The notes beneath the pieces are model-generated. The model saw nothing but the letters and a program-made list of their open reading frames with translations. It did not search any database and was not told the origin of the DNA. A stretch of DNA of 13,227 nucleotides from DATKGL01 sp035510795 (GTDB lineage: Bacteria > Patescibacteriota > Saccharimonadia > Saccharimonadales > UBA4665). The stretch covers positions 1-13,227 of the forward strand of contig DATKGL010000009.1 in NCBI GenBank assembly GCA_035510795.1, in the 5' to 3' direction. The position numbers and the translations under genes were made by a program. Shown one piece after another: positions 13,209 through 13,227 of the stretch (its first letter is position 1; each line of letters opens with the position of its first letter).

Positions 13209-13227
13209 AAATCAAACTAGTTCTTAA

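Noticed and set aside
1..13227. CRISPR array, tRNA, rRNA, toxin-antitoxin pair, or complete insertion sequence
   Set aside because: I looked for regularly spaced repeats, cloverleaf-like segments and paired terminal repeats and saw none that I could support. The left-edge gene may be transposase-like but is too short to call a mobile element.

Overview
The window looks like a chromosomal segment of a Patescibacteria/CPR bacterium, most likely Saccharibacteria (TM7). The evidence is a compact type IV secretion (T4SS) gene set of the kind described from that group: T4SS-type pilin, VirB6-like and PrgI-family proteins, a VirB4 ATPase carried on two reading frames, a CHAP hydrolase and a VirD4-like coupling ATPase. 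It is followed by small membrane proteins and by surface proteins with a VPEFG-type C-terminus. TGA is used as a stop in several genes, which fits genetic code 11 and argues against Gracilibacteria/SR1. The taxonomic call is inference from gene content.

Layout. (1) 1-59, minus: the first codons of a short basic protein, perhaps a helix-turn-helix or transposase OrfA-type gene, running off the edge. (2) 60-189: a divergent control region with a 16-bp palindrome. (3) 190-2616: a large soluble protein of unknown function, probably read from a nearly leaderless mRNA. (4) 2617-2861: an AT-rich gap with two TTGACA-type promoters and inverted repeats. (5) 2862-10533: the T4SS operon. Six genes from the pilin to the CHAP protein are 4 nt apart or overlapping. 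The coupling-protein frame continues without a gap, but its start appears to be non-canonical. (6) 10590-11755: a two-helix membrane protein and a CPBP-family intramembrane protease-like protein, probably with their own promoter. (7) 11778-12002, minus: a two-helix membrane protein with an extended -10 promoter immediately before its ATG. (8) 12162-13208: two paralogous secreted proteins with a beta-sandwich-like domain and a VPEFG/VPELG + helix + basic-tail C-terminus.

How the genes may work together. The operon encodes the inner-membrane part of a T4SS: two cytoplasmic ATPases (VirB4-like and VirD4-like), membrane channel proteins (VirB6-like and PrgI/VirB3-like), a pilin, and a cell-wall hydrolase to open the peptidoglycan. 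No VirB7, VirB9 or VirB10 outer-membrane core and no relaxase is present, as expected for a monoderm-like, possibly non-conjugative machine. The CPBP protein lies upstream of the two tail-anchored surface proteins, which raises the untested possibility that a CPBP-type enzyme processes their C-terminal signals.

The most notable points are the tandem VPEFG-CTERM proteins, the likely ATC start of the coupling protein, the pilin domain fused to the VirB6-like channel, the altered third motif of the CPBP protein, and the repeated signs of leaderless initiation.
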